A stretch of DNA of 64,000 bases from Serpula lacrymans var. lacrymans S7.9 (lineage: Eukaryota; Basidiomycota; Agaricomycetes; Boletales; Serpulaceae). Made by a program: the position numbers and the translations under genes. This document shows positions 1 through 13,496 of this stretch, piece after piece. The stretch lies in contig NW_006763294.1 of the NCBI RefSeq assembly GCF_000218685.1, forward strand, positions 2,944,144 to 3,008,143, given 5' to 3'. Under the pieces are notes generated by a model. That model was not told the DNA's origin. It was given only the letters and a program-made list of their open reading frames with translations, and made no database searches. Every line of letters begins with the position of its first letter. The first letter of the stretch is position 1.

Positions 1-541
1 TAAAAGGAGGTGAGCCTCCTATAATGGCAGCAGGACTTCTTATACATGTACAGAAGGCTTATTATAGGAAAGCACCCTGCATACACATATGGGCATGCCT
101 CTCTAGGTCCCGAAAAGCCATCCTGCAGTGGATCAACCTTCTCACACCTTGCCGTCTGAGCACCCTCTCTTGTAATCTTGGGTCTTCCTTTCTTTCACCC
201 GACGGCCTGTACCATACTGCATCACACTCGGTCTTTCCTATGTGAGTCCGTGTCTATTGATACCATCAACCTTCCACGAACTCGTTCTGACAACCTTTCC
301 CCGACCCACGCCGCTTCTCAGATTGGGTCATTGGTAATTGTGAAGGCGGACCTTTTCGTTATAAATCGTCTATCCCGCAAAATTCCCTAAGGCCGGTTTA
401 TCTTCGTCTCCGCAAGGCAGCATCGTGGGTGTCTCTTAGATCGTGCGACTGCCAAAGGTATGTATAATAGCACAACCATTCGTTCATGAATCCCTTTAGT
501 CTCACCCTCCGTATGCCGTTTCAGACACATAGTGGACCACC
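1..541. other. No recognisable gene
   Basis: Short open frames on both strands show no family motif. This is probably the upstream region of the 7TM gene that begins at 542. Confidence 0.4.
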
Positions 542-2132
542 ATGACGTTGACCATACCAAAGGCTGAGCTCACCGGTGTTTTCTTGGAGTCGCTAGCTTA
601 TGGTACGTGAACAGCTTTGGTGGGCTTGGATCAGCGCGTTGACATCTCAACAGGTGTCTACTTGATGGTATTCAACCAATGCGTGACTGTCCTACGCAAG
701 AGAAGCTCAAGACCTAGCTTTTATCTGCAAGGCACAGCAGTGTCGCTATTCGTCCTCGTCACCATGGTCAGTAATTATTTGATAAATATTCGTAATATTA
801 ATCTCAGCTCAATCTTGTTCATATTGCAGCACTTGGTCATCGACATTCTGCGCAATATGATAGCTTTTACCTCCGACGAGGCGACACCAAACTTCCCCCT
901 ATATTACTATGGTTTGTATGATACTTGGGAGAACGTTTTCAAAAGTGGAACTTATGTAGCTGTCACTGTTGTATCCGATGCATTCATTGTGAGTGATGAA
1001 ATATGTCAGCCTCATCAAAAAAAATTCTCACATTGATTATTTTCCAAGCTGTACCGTTCTTTTATCGTCTGGGGTAGGAGCTACCTCATCACCACAATCC
1101 CTTTTATGCTTTTCCTCGCCGATATTGGTATGTCTGGTATCATGGGTCTTACATCTGGTTTTGATCAGTGCTCTCCAGCCATCGGCATATTCTGGGTGTA
1201 CACATTAAGTTTAGTACTCCCAGGGGAGAATGTATTCGCTGACGCGCTCTCTGTACGCGTCAAAACATTCTACTCTATCACCCTTGCTATGAACGTAATC
1301 TGTACTAGTGCGTGTTTTCCCTATCTAATCGTGATGAGCAACATTCTTATGCCAGCTCGCTTTTTTATTATTTTTTATGATAGCTTTGATTGCTTACAAA
1401 ATCTGGAGAATACAAAGGGCCGTCGCGCCTTTTGCAAAGGGAAACGAAAACGACTTGTCCCGTGTCGTGGCTATCATCGTCGAGTCAGGTTCGCTCATTC
1501 TATTCATTGTCAATATGTCCGTCGTCTTGACAGAGCTTTCGCTCCTTTCGAAAAAAAAGGCTCCGTCTACTCTGCAGTCCTGGTTGTCATGATTGCAACT
1601 TATACGAGCGGTTCGCCAGCTATGTTCATATTTTTGAATAGCGTAAGTGAACTTTTACTTGTGAACTTCTATGTATTGACATGGCTCCAAACAGATTTCC
1701 CCTGTCATTGTAAGATATTATCCCTGAGTTGACCTAGAGATCTATACTGACCCTAATCATTCAACGGACATAAAGGGCATAGTGGTGAGTTTCGGGCGCC
1801 TCTTGCAACGTGCTTTGATCTCAGAACGATTTAACCCCTAGTTCTCGTCCGTCATTGTCCGCGTAGGCATGGGAGTCAGTCACGGAGACTCATATCATGC
1901 GAAAGGTACCATCTCTTCCATACGCCATCGTATAACCGCCAGGTCTAGCACGAGACCAACGGAGTCACTATATCCTGGCTCAAACCACTGTCCCTTCCCA
2001 GAAGGCGGTGTCCAGGTATCACTACAGCAAACGGTTCATACCCATATCGATGGGTTCCCCGACGGAGAAATCGAGCTGAACAGTGATTCAGACAGCGGGA
2101 AGTGGAAAAACGAGACTTTCTCTGCAGTCTAG
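542..2132 (+). CDS. Basidiomycete seven-transmembrane integral membrane protein
   Basis: Predicted multi-exon membrane protein of unknown ligand. The start at 542 gives MTLTIPKAELTGVFLESLAY. A GT-AG intron (603-653) follows, and the next exon continues with the Gly codon split by it. Further exons carry LVIDILRNMIAF, then LYRSFIVWGRSYL, then LIAYKIWRIQRAV, and SRVVAIIVESG before a helix ending in YTSGSPAMFIFLNS. This order of motifs is typical of a large Agaricomycete 7TM family often annotated only as integral membrane protein. At least six introns are inferred. The C-terminus after about 1860 is a hydrophilic cytosolic tail ending in ETFSAV. No frame break was found. The role is unknown; receptor-like function is only a family-level suggestion. 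Confidence 0.8.
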
Positions 2133-2489
2133 GTCCAGCTTTTTGCTCTACCTTCTGCTGTTTTTAGATCGGGCAAGCTATTTTAACTTTGGCTGCTTGG
2201 ACACTTCAAACATTGCGACTCCCGACTTTTATTTCCTGCAATGGAAAACGAACTTGATCTCATCGTTGTGTAGTCGACGTGACGATATTCTCGAGAGTGG
2301 CGAGGGATAATACAATCTTTCAATAAGGGGGTGATGTATTCAATGCTAACGCAGCATCGTTTTAAAATACTTAAATTGGAGCCTCGCACTAACCGCAAAT
2401 GATCACTTCCATGTTCTACATGCAAGGATTGTAATTTAGATTGATTACTTTATCTTTTACCATTTTCTTGTTATAGTAGACCAGCCAGT
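2133..2489. other. Intergenic, convergent 3' ends
   Basis: This stretch lies between the 3' ends of the 7TM gene (+) and the dehydrogenase (-). It is AT-rich and presumably holds both 3' UTRs. No further gene is visible. Confidence 0.4.
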
Positions 2490-3808
<1,319 letters not shown>

Positions 3809-4277
3809 TCTGAGCAAGGTGAAGGCTCTACTTTAGTAACTTAAGTTGTAAGGGCTGGATACGGCACTCGTCCAAAACCTTGATTCAAGGTGAACTGTTG
3901 AGGGCAAGAGAGGAAGGAGGAAACGGAGACCACAAGTTTCCAGTAGGTCTTCTTATACGGCCACCTGTCAAGCGCGCATACCTTGCAATTGGTGCAATTG
4001 GTGACGTACGATTACCATCGACGTCATAGATGCATTCCACTGTTCGAAACCACAAGCTACCACAAGTCACACCGAAACGAAACTTCGAAATCGAGGCCAC
4101 GTGTTCGAGAAACATCCTATATCTTTGTTTGTGCTTGCTAGGAACCAAAGGCGCCAACGCCACAATGGTACGGTCCAGAGTGAAGATCATGTGAGTGCTT
4201 TTAAGAGACAAAGGGTATATAACAAGATAAATGAACGCGCCCAGCAAAACCATAAGATATACCTCGAACCACGCCTC
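3809..4277. other. Intergenic between two minus-strand genes
   Basis: It contains the likely promoter of the SDR gene and the 3' region of the cation transporter gene. A 122-codon open frame (3885-4253, minus) has no family motif and is probably chance. Confidence 0.35.
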
Positions 4278-6776
4278 TTACTCCCGAACCACGCCAACAG
4301 TAACTTCTGCCTCCTCTCTCAAATCTCCTACACTCCTCGACCCAAGCCTCAATGCACTCACCACGCGCTCCCATGCCCAACGCGTGAGCTCAAGCACATC
4401 ACTATCACTCAAGTCATTGCGTACGTGCAATTCGAGCGTTACAACGAGTGATTTTGCAGGTGCGTGTTGCTGAGTAGGTGTCAATTGCCAGACGTGTGGT
4501 GTGGGGAGATGCAAGACTTGGTGATGTCTTTCGACCTAGGAAGGAAAGGAAGCATTAATTAGGCGGATTCAAAAGGTAGAGAAGTACAACGAACCTCTCG
4601 TAAAGCACGTGTGAAGGCATCCATCCTGACTCCTGATAGGCTGCGATCTGGAGACGTTTGGAGCAGGACCGTACCCAGAACCACGCAGGCCTTGTACGCC
4701 ACATTGAAGGTCAGCAATGCCTCTACGGATGCTAATCCCAAGTCAAATGGACGGTATTGCGATCTGCGTTACCATGTGAGGTTAATGTATATTACAGACT
4801 ATTGAGAACGAAGATGCTCACAAAGGGAGAAATGCAGCAAATAGAAGGATTGATATGCAAAATACTATAGGTGCGACAGCGAACGGATTGGAGAGCAACA
4901 TCCCAGCACGGGATGTAGGCAAGGGATGGATAAAAGTTGATGATGACGGGTATGGTTTCAAAGTGGAGCGAATGATAGAAAGAGGTGATGAAAGGTGATT
5001 GCCCGCAACTGAATTGCAATTCAACTTGGGTATATTTCGAAGAAGACAAGGTAGAAAACTTACTGTTGACTAGCTTCGAATGGTGGTTAAACGACAGCGA
5101 AGTGCCCAGCAATGAAATGAGCGTGATAAATACAAGAAGAACAGGAAATTCAATCCTGTAGCGCGATAAATTTGATTACACTTTCATATTTAGTGATAAA
5201 ATTATGCTCACCCCAAATTATCCGCGAGTTCGTCTCCATGATGATGGTGATGACCTTCCCCAGCGGATAAAAGTAAGTGCTCCACAGTCTCTTTGCAAAC
5301 GTACACCGAAGCGAACATCAAGTATACCGACTGAGCGAACATAAACACTGTCTCGACCCTTCCATTGCTACGAAAGATATGCACAAGTAAGCCTCAGAGC
5401 AACTTGGCAGGTCATCGGGTGACTTACCCATAGGGTCTCCGTACCTTGGACTGTAAATCGTTCCCTGCAAGGTATCCAGGTACAACTTCGGCCAGAGAAA
5501 TTCCAAAAGCATCGAATACAATCCAGTACCCCAGACCCGTACACGCCAGCGAGCCAATTTGCTGGCCTGAAACCCATACCCACGCACCCAAGAAGAACTG
5601 CGCTACAGCGATCACAGCGGCAGAAGTAGACACTGAAGGCGGAACGTCGCGGTGCTCGACTTCCGAGCTGTCTGATGTAGTCCTGAGACGCGGCCCATCT
5701 AAAGCACTCGGGACTAGAGATGTAGTCGAGGAACTGGCGGAGCGAGAGATGGTGGATACGGGACTCCATGGTGAAGTAGGGACTGGCGTCGGCGAAGTGT
5801 GCAAATCCGCAGCGGACGGCTGAGAACCTGGCTCGAGGAAAGAGAAAAAGTTATGGGAAAGGGAATGCTTGTGATGATGTCCCCTACGTGTACCACCAAC
5901 TGCCGAATGTACGGAATCAAGAGATACCGAATTGGGTGGACGCGCACCGAAGGTAAATCCGTCGCCTAAACGCTTTTGTGAACCATTGATAAGAGGTTCA
6001 GACTGTGCAGATGGCATAAGGGTGATTGGTGCTTCTACATCGGGCGGTCTGTCTGCTTCTACGCCGTCCTCTGCGATCGTCGAGTGCGGAAGTGAACCGG
6101 GACGAGGGAAGAAGATAGAGAGATTACGAGAGTGGAGCCTTGAATGGCGCCTGCCATGTGCAGGAGCTGAGGCCATACCGAGACTTGCATTCGAGGACAA
6201 CTCAGGACTGTTCCCCGCCGTAGGGAAAGCATATGATCCATTGCTGGTTGGGGGATGCAATTGAGGCTGATGGACATGTGGAAATGACGTTGAAAGAGGT
6301 GAGGGCAAAGTTGGAACGAATGGTCCAGAGACAGAACGGGTGCGAGAATGCGAATGCGAACGCGTGTGTGAATTTGATTGAGAGCTTGGAGTGAGGTGAG
6401 GCTGTGGTGGTATCGAGAAGGAGTTACGGAATGGTGACGTTGGATGGCTGGTTGTACCGTTTGTGCTAGGCTGGCGTGGAAATGGCAGACCTGTACGAAG
6501 AGGAGGAAGCTGATTTGGATGTAATTGGGAAGATGAATGGCTATGAGCATGTAATCCTGCGGGACTTGAGCTCACGCGGCTACGAGATGTTGTGGGAGGT
6601 ATAAGGCCATCTGTCTGACTTTGACCATTTACTTGAATATGGATATTCGCTGGAACATTTTCGTTAGAGGGAGTAGGCCCATTTGAAAGTATGAGCAGAT
6701 TCTCGTCCTCTTCTTTGCTGGATTTGCGTCGATGCATTGTAGCCATCGTATTCTCCGAAGCCTCCAAATTATGCAA
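4278..6776 (-). CDS. Cation diffusion facilitator, Zrg17-like zinc transporter subunit
   Basis: Likely a zinc transporter subunit of the early secretory pathway. The first exon (from 6776) encodes a long Ser/Pro/His-rich cytosolic N-terminus of about 370 residues, then a membrane helix (SAAVIAVAQFFLGAWVWVSG) and a second helix region, GLGYWIVFDAFG. After an intron comes QSVYLMFASVYVCKETVEHL and a His-rich loop, LLLSAGEGHHHHHGDE, near 5220-5290. Further helices follow at about 5100-4800. The C-terminal CDF cytosolic domain shows HVWQLTP, LVVTLELHV and EAEVTVGVV, ending at 4278. Six or more introns are inferred. At the usual helix-2 HxxxD metal site the aspartate is present but tryptophan stands in place of histidine, as expected for Zrg17/ZnT6-type subunits that work as heterodimers. 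Confidence 0.8.
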
Positions 6777-7597
6777 GAGAAGCAGATAGTCGACACAAAA
6801 GGTAGTTCAATCCACTCAAATATTGCAACAACCTCTTTCCTTCGTTGTGGTGAAGCCAAGTGGGTGAATGGTGAACGCGAGGGCACCGTTTTGATTACGA
6901 GATATGAGAAATGAACGTCGATGCACCTCCACCACGAGTCCCGATAACCTGAAAGCAGAACAGACGACGTGCACGTCGCGCTGGCAGAAGGCAAAAGGAG
7001 TGACAAGGAACGGCGAGCTACGCGAGTGAACTGTGACTGAAAATCAGAGGTTCTACAAGGGGCCAAAATCCCGCCTGGCACCGACTCCCAGGATTGGGGT
7101 AGCTTCCGGGGTCCCAAAACTGGATTGTCTGATATGTTTTTGTTTTATCAATTTTACACTTAGTACTTGATGGACAGTTTCTTTGGAGTATCAATACAGA
7201 TTCGTTCGGTCAAAGACAAAGAATATTCTATCTGAATAGTGAGGCAGTGATATTACGAAGATGTGTCAATTCGACAGACTTCCATTTTAGGAAGTTGTCT
7301 GGCACTCTTTTTTCGCGGACAGAACTGTACCAACAGTTTCCCAGTCCATCTCACTAAGCTTTATCAGTTTTGGCGCTCTACAACATCTTTTGGGCTCAAC
7401 GGAAGTCTTGAACATGCAATTTGTGGTACTCGATGGCCTCTAGACGCGCCCATCAGGATCACAGTTGTTATAACTTGGTATTCGTGTCGGTTGGCTGCCT
7501 GTATTCGGTACACCTCCCGAGCGCTGAACTGCACTTGTGTGAAATGTTCAGTCGCTGAACTCAGATCAAGTTAAAGGTTCTTCCTTAATCCGTTATC
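6777..7597. other. Intergenic, no recognisable gene
   Basis: Divergent region between the cation transporter (-) and the NRPS-like relic (+). Open frames at 6629-7117 (-) and 7263-7574 (+) have no known motif and look like chance. Confidence 0.35.
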
Positions 7598-8842
7598 ATG
7601 GACAGTCTCGATTATCACTTTTATCAGCATATAACACTATATCCCAACTCCATCGCCGTCCAGGACGACTACCTCACTCCCCACGTCGCAATCTCTGTCC
7701 CTCGTTCGACTCTTCTCATAGTACCTGTCCTCGCAGTTGTCAAGGCTGGATTCGCATGTGCCTCTCGAACCACCCGCCCCTCTGGCCGGAGTCGAGGATC
7801 AAATATCCCAGTATGGAACTATACTGAAGCTCGTATCCAAAAATGAAAGACCTTATCGAATTGGGGTTACATTCCTTCCCCTTTCAATGCTCTTAGCTTC
7901 TTTTCAGGCTGAATTTGGGCTTGGAGTGGTGTCCTACTCGGCCATTTATAAACATACACTCGTCACAGCTCTAGGCTCCTATTCGGACCAGCTGTCGCTT
8001 TCGCATCCTAGGAGACAAAGTTCTGTATCAACGGATACCTACAACGGGCATGAATTGGCTTTCGCCCAAGCCGCCTTAAATAAGGTCCTACGTATCCGTG
8101 GTCTTACCAATGATGACGTAGAGGATGCACTACCACACATAGAGAGCATTCCAGTGGTCCGTGGTCCGTGACCCACGAACTTTGGACAGCACACACTGAC
8201 ATTGACACTCTTGTTCATGCACTGGACGGTGTTATCTCGCGTCTTTGAATTTTGCGCACTGCCTTCTTCGAGGAGGGTACATGACAAATAGTATTTTCCG
8301 AGGTCTTCTGGTCCAACACTCCCACCGTCCTCTCTTATTTCCACAGAACCACCATTGATGCATCGAGCTGTTTCTTTAATGAAATCTGGATTATCATCTC
8401 AGGGCACCCACCAGCCGAACCGGTGCCTTCCCGCAAATTTGTTGACTTTGAAAGGAGCAAAACTCGGAACCGTGGCTTGCAAACAAGTTTGCCGACTTGG
8501 ATGCCATACCCTTCCCGATTGGCAATTCTGCTTCGGTTTATAGTGCTCATTTGGTCCTCGGTCAAAAAATTGAGCACGAAGAGCAAACATTGGCCTGAAA
8601 CGAGTATACGGTACGAAAAGCAGTCGATGAGAACGATTGTGCAGCCTGGTCCTCTGGGTACCGATGTGGCTATTGCTTGGACCACCACTAATACTGTCGA
8701 TGGGGAGCTAGTAACAGTCGAAGTAGATCACGACCTGGCATTCTCGGAGCGTACGAAGACTTGTGTGGGTCAATTATGCACAGCAGTTGATCACCAATGT
8801 CAAAATTCAGAGTACAGACGTGCAATTAAACAGATGAAGTAA
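7598..8842 (+). pseudogene. Decayed nonribosomal peptide synthetase-like fragment
   Basis: Pieces in different frames resemble parts of an NRPS. Near 7730-7790, LAVVKAGFA in one frame is followed by VPLEPPAPLAGVEDQISQ in another, which matches the adenylation-domain stretch VLKAGxAYVPLDPxxP. At 8040-8150, GLTNDDVEDALP resembles the linker that precedes an NRPS condensation domain. At 8200-8240, DIDTLVHALDGVISR then ILRT resembles the ERHxILRT portion of a condensation domain. The pieces are too short and too broken to make protein, and catalytic motifs are missing. Fungal siderophore synthetases carry similar linkers, but that assignment is a guess. It could equally be a relic of another adenylating enzyme. 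Confidence 0.45.
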
Positions 8843-10310
8843 AGAAGAGTGGTATATTTGAAATCTTCGTACAAATCCAAATCTATATAATTATATACCA
8901 AAAGTTTGTCGCTTTTCAGCCCTTCAGCTATCGTGGCTATGGCATCATCGATGGTCTGCTAATAGGACACTAGCACGAACTTCATCAGCATGTTTATTAC
9001 TTCTTTTTACACGCCACAGTGCGGACTTACTAGGACTAGCTCTAAGTCTTCAAAATCATAATGGAATATAAAACATCAATGCCACAGTGCGGACTTACTA
9101 GGACTAGCTCTTAGTCTTCAAAATCATACTGGAATGTAAAACATCAAAATAGGGATAAATATTGCGACGCACCTATGAAGCACCGGCCTGACATAATGTC
9201 GAACAGACACTAGTAGCAGGATGAACGACATGCAATGCTCACCGATCACCTCGTAGTACGTCCTAGTAAGTCAGAGACCTATGAATGCTCCATGGGCGAC
9301 ACATCGCCACCATGATACAACATACCTGATGGAGATGCAACACCATTATTGGCAACTTGTACCGCCTACTTCAGTGCGCCAATCAAGTATAGCGCGGCAA
9401 ACTTTAGTGTCTCCGGTCAACAAACATAATTGTGAAGAGCGATCAATTACAGGGACAGTTGGCTGGCAGATTTCTAGGAAGAGACGACAGCGCGCGGTTA
9501 ATAATACGTCCCCGCACTACTTTTGGGACGAACAGTTCATGCATGAGTTTGGCCGAAAATATGCAGATTTGTACAATACATACACCTGACAATGGTACAC
9601 CATTATAGTGCCATGTATTGGAGAACACGCTGCCATAATAATTCATTGACTGCCAGTGGATGATCGGATTCACGCACGTCAATTTTGAGGAGTTTCATGC
9701 TGACGACAACCGTCGCAGTGCAACTCGACAATCTGCCTGCAGTACCCTGCACTGCTAATACGTAAGGTTGTCACTGATTTATGACGCGTAACCGTGACAT
9801 AGGACTGATAGCATCATATAGTATTAGTGCCAACTTGGGAGTGTAGACTGATACGCAAGTTTAAAATGGCAAAGCTATGGAATGCGTAACCGTCATTCAA
9901 GTTAGACATGTCGACGTTATGTGAACTTGAAACGTCCGAGTCCGACGAAGAGTATGTGTCACACGACACACCGCAACTTAGGGAACGCCTGAAACCTGTT
10001 CAGATCATAATATTAAGCACTCACCATCATCATTATTCGAAATCTAGGTATGCTGACCGTAGGACCAGCTCAGGAGATTCAGTCGCAAACGAGGCTATTA
10101 CATTTACTTCCTATATGATACTGTATTTCACAACAAAGGTACAAACAAAAGATGGGATGGTCTTTTGGCGAAAAGACTCGAAAACGTCAGTGAAAGATAA
10201 ACTTAAACAATGCTATGTATCACTTCCTTAATTATACATGCGAAATGGCAGAGGAGTTGGTGCTGTCCCGGATTTTGGGGATATCGTCAGAGAAGAGGTC
10301 GCCCTTGCTG
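8843..10310. other. Intergenic with a short tandem duplication
   Basis: No family-recognisable coding region. Open frames at 9281-9589 and 9908-10231 (+) lack motifs. A 68-bp tandem duplication begins at 9013. Confidence 0.35.
9013..9148. repeat. Tandem duplication, 2 copies of about 68 bp
   Basis: The sequence starting gccacagtgcggacttacta at 9013 is repeated from 9081 with only a few mismatches, including taagtc versus ttagtc and ataatgg versus atactgg. It lies in noncoding DNA. Confidence 0.85.
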
Positions 10311-12040
10311 TCAGCTACGTCCACCATTTGGTGTGATTCGACTTGAACGAAGACCTGAGCGAGTGTATTTCTTGTCAGCATTTCCCATAACAAGCAGAGC
10401 GGTACTACTTACTTCTGGTCTCGTCTTCAAATGCACGACATTTGTATTTGCCTGTGAAAATATGAGACTTTGTACAGTGTGTACCGTATCAATAGGCTAC
10501 TCACTCCTCCTGGTCTAACAATAGCTGAAGTTTGCTGCCCGGAGGAACTTAATCCTTCTTTGTTCTGGACGAACCGCCAACTTCCTCGCGAGTTCAGAGT
10601 CGACATTAAGGAATTTGCGTATAAAACACAAAGAGGGAAGTTGAAGATGAGATGGCTAAGCGAACGTCAATTATCCCGCTGGAAAATAAAAAGGTGATGA
10701 GAAACGTACAGCCCGGTGGGCTTAATTAAGTGGCGTCAATAACGTGTCTATACAAGGCCGCAAATCAGACTTACATCCGTCACGAATAAAATTAAATCGA
10801 TGAATGCGAAGATGGTGGTGATCATTCCGGTCTGAATCGTCACTGCGATGAATATTAGCGACAAGTTGAAGGGTAACCGTATCAGCGTAGCTTACATCTA
10901 ATGATGCGATTGACGATATCATCTGTCGTGGAAAATCCTGTCTTTCGACGATTCTGCGAGGAGAGGTCGAACCACGGTTACTATAACATGAACAAGTGAA
11001 ACTTACTAAATGCCAGACGAGTAACACTGTGATGAAGATGTCACTTAAAACAGACCCTCCGAGCCAAAGAATCACAGCGGCTTGGAATTTCTGAAAGCTT
11101 GTAAAGACCGGAATGTAACCAGCTGCGACAGCAGAAGCGATGGCCGATACTATGCCCAAAAGGTTAACCAGTAAGATGATGCTATTTAATGAACCACTAC
11201 GGCCGTTTTTGGAGAAGAAGAAAGTACTCACGTCCTCCGATGAAGGATAGCATGACGATCAGTCCACCGAGCCAACGTTTCGTAGTGATCACCCCGACCC
11301 TCCAAGCAAAGAAACATTGAACGTATGTTGATATTATACCCTAAAGGGAGTATATGAGACCTGAAGATGAGTGACACAGTTGATTGCCTACCGTCATTGC
11401 TGGGTCTTTGATGGTTTGAGGAAAATATATCAGAATCGTGGACGTGTCAATATTATAGCAGAGTGTCATTTACCTGTGTTAAACACTGCACGGGGGGGAA
11501 ACAGTTATTCGACGGTAGACTGTGTAGAATCAACACACTTACTCAACGTGGCACTTTGCAAATATACCGGGTCATCTAAAAGGTGATAAATATAAGCCAA
11601 AATGACTAGGGATCAAACTTGACACACCATAATGAATTATCAACGCATCGTAGAGGTAGATGATGTTGAAAATAACTTTCAGAGTTACTGCGATAAACAG
11701 AATAAAAACCTGTTGGTTAATTTATCAGCTGTGCAGTCGGTAATACCCCAGCTGGCATAGAAAGTAGACACAGTTGATACATACATAGAACTTCATCCAT
11801 TTTCGATCCCTTGCATACTAATTAGATATTGCGTCGCCTTTCGATACTCTGTCATGAGCTTACTTCGTGTACGTGGTGAAGTATAGATAAGCCTGGGTGA
11901 CCATTATGCCATACAACGCGAGCATCAACACCGTGCCCACGAACATTGGTCCATGTCTGATAAGCGTTGGGCATCAGTTGATGGGCTAGATAAATCACAA
12001 CAGAATATACTGACGTTACTTCAGCGGGTCCAAGAGCCAT
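10311..12040 (-). CDS. DUF6534-family integral membrane protein
   Basis: Predicted seven-helix membrane protein of a family widespread in Agaricomycetes; function unknown. The start at 12040 gives MALGPAEVT. After an intron come GPMFVGTVLMLALYGIMVTQ and AYLYFTTYTK, then YARDRKWMKFY, FILFIAVTLKVIFN, then FFSKNGRSG and IPVFTSFQKFQAAVILWLGG with DIFITVLLVWHL. The next exon, bounded by clean GT-AG sites, gives NRRKTGFSTTDDIVNRIIR, and the following exon restores LTIQTGMITTIFAFIDLILF. The last exons give HLIFNFPLCVLYANSLMSTL and a hydrophilic tail, with a stop at 10311. Eight or so introns are inferred. The gene looks intact; the spliced reading frame is conserved through all the motifs. Confidence 0.8.
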
Positions 12041-13496
12041 TTGAGCAGCTTGCAGGTTTTCTCGTGCACAGTAAAGAACAGATGCAGCAACATTACTAAT
12101 ATGTCGGTGGTAGACTCTTATAGTGTCCCCTGACTGAGCAGATTTGGAAATGGTCGACGCTTTAGTACAGCTTTCTATCCCATCATTTGATGATGGGAAT
12201 AAATCTATTGTCCACCAGGCTTCTAGAATCTGCAGAAATTTATCCCGACGCAAGTGGATTTTTTGCTGCTGCTCTGTAAAACACCTCGAGGTCAGCCCCT
12301 AGTCACAGCAAGCAAGCACTGTTAGTGCAAGGGTCCAGGAGTGTTAATCGCTTTCAGGATGTGGTCACCGTTACCTCAGTGCATCTCGGCTATAGCACCG
12401 CAATTAAGAAGCTTGTAATGCACTGTCCAAAATTAAACCTGGTACACTATCTCCATTAAGGTGGGATATTTGAAAAAAAGCTCGGCTGTGCGATGGCCAT
12501 CGAGACAGAGTTATTGTAACAGGGTCGCTCCGCCGAAGAGTCAGGATTGATCCGAGTGAACGTGAAACCGGAATGTTTGATCAAGCTGTGGATCTACGGT
12601 AAGTTACTTATCAGGCATCAGTCATCAAGCCATGATAGATTGTAACCCACAAGAAACAGGCTACTGACCCGCCAGTTCCATTATGTTATGTAAATGGTAG
12701 TCTCATGACTGCCCAGTCGAGCGATCAGCGGCGGGATAATGATCAGCGCACGTGGCTGTGGACGGTATCACCTCGCTGAGGGCGCCACGCCGGCATTGTC
12801 CTTTCAGACTACCGGGTACATCCGAGAACGGTGATCACTGCGTTTCGAGGTGTCGTCGAGTACCAGTGTTAACTATAGATTTTCTATCTGCCAATGTAAT
12901 ACCGTTGTTCGATTTATCTATACTTTCAGATTCCTCGGAATTTGGTTTGGCAACAGCTTTTTGTCGATGAGGCTTAGCGACCGTCTCTGCGACAAGGATT
13001 CTTTGTGGCTGAACGCTAACTCCTCTCACCTCACATCCTGACAATCACGTCAAGCGCACTCGCTGATATGTTGCAGCAGACGTATCTGAACCTTACAGTT
13101 ATACGCGAGACACATCGCTCAAAGTTATTTCAGCTTCTCTCTCATGCACACGAGTGACGAGCCGGCTAGTCAGAAACCCGGAGGATCTTTTTTCAAATCA
13201 CACATTATGTCCATTTGTAGTGGAGCTCAGGTCGCCCATCAGAAGAATAGCTGTTTAGATTAGAGTCAAATGAGAATTAGCACTGATCCTTCGTGCTGAC
13301 AAAACCATTGCGCAGATAGCGGCCTGATTAAAGCCTACGATATTATCATTTATTACATCACTTGATTTCGGGTCAAGCCTCCGACGCAAAACAGACATCC
13401 TATCACGCTATAACGCGCTTTACATCTCAGTACAATAAAGTTTCGATTAATTTCTAGGTTTGTCCTTGGATGATTTCGGCACCTAAGAAATTCAGA
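12041..13496. other. Intergenic, no recognisable gene
   Basis: About 1.45 kb upstream of the DUF6534 gene and downstream of the GMC gene. Short frames on both strands show no motif. Nothing is supported. Confidence 0.4.

Noticed and set aside
3885..4253. 122-codon minus-strand frame downstream of the cation transporter
   Set aside because: The transporter's own stop at 4278 ends a well-matched CDF domain, and this frame has no family motif.
9281..10231. Two 100-codon plus-strand frames (9281-9589 and 9908-10231)
   Set aside because: No motifs, no intron logic, and composition like surrounding noncoding DNA.
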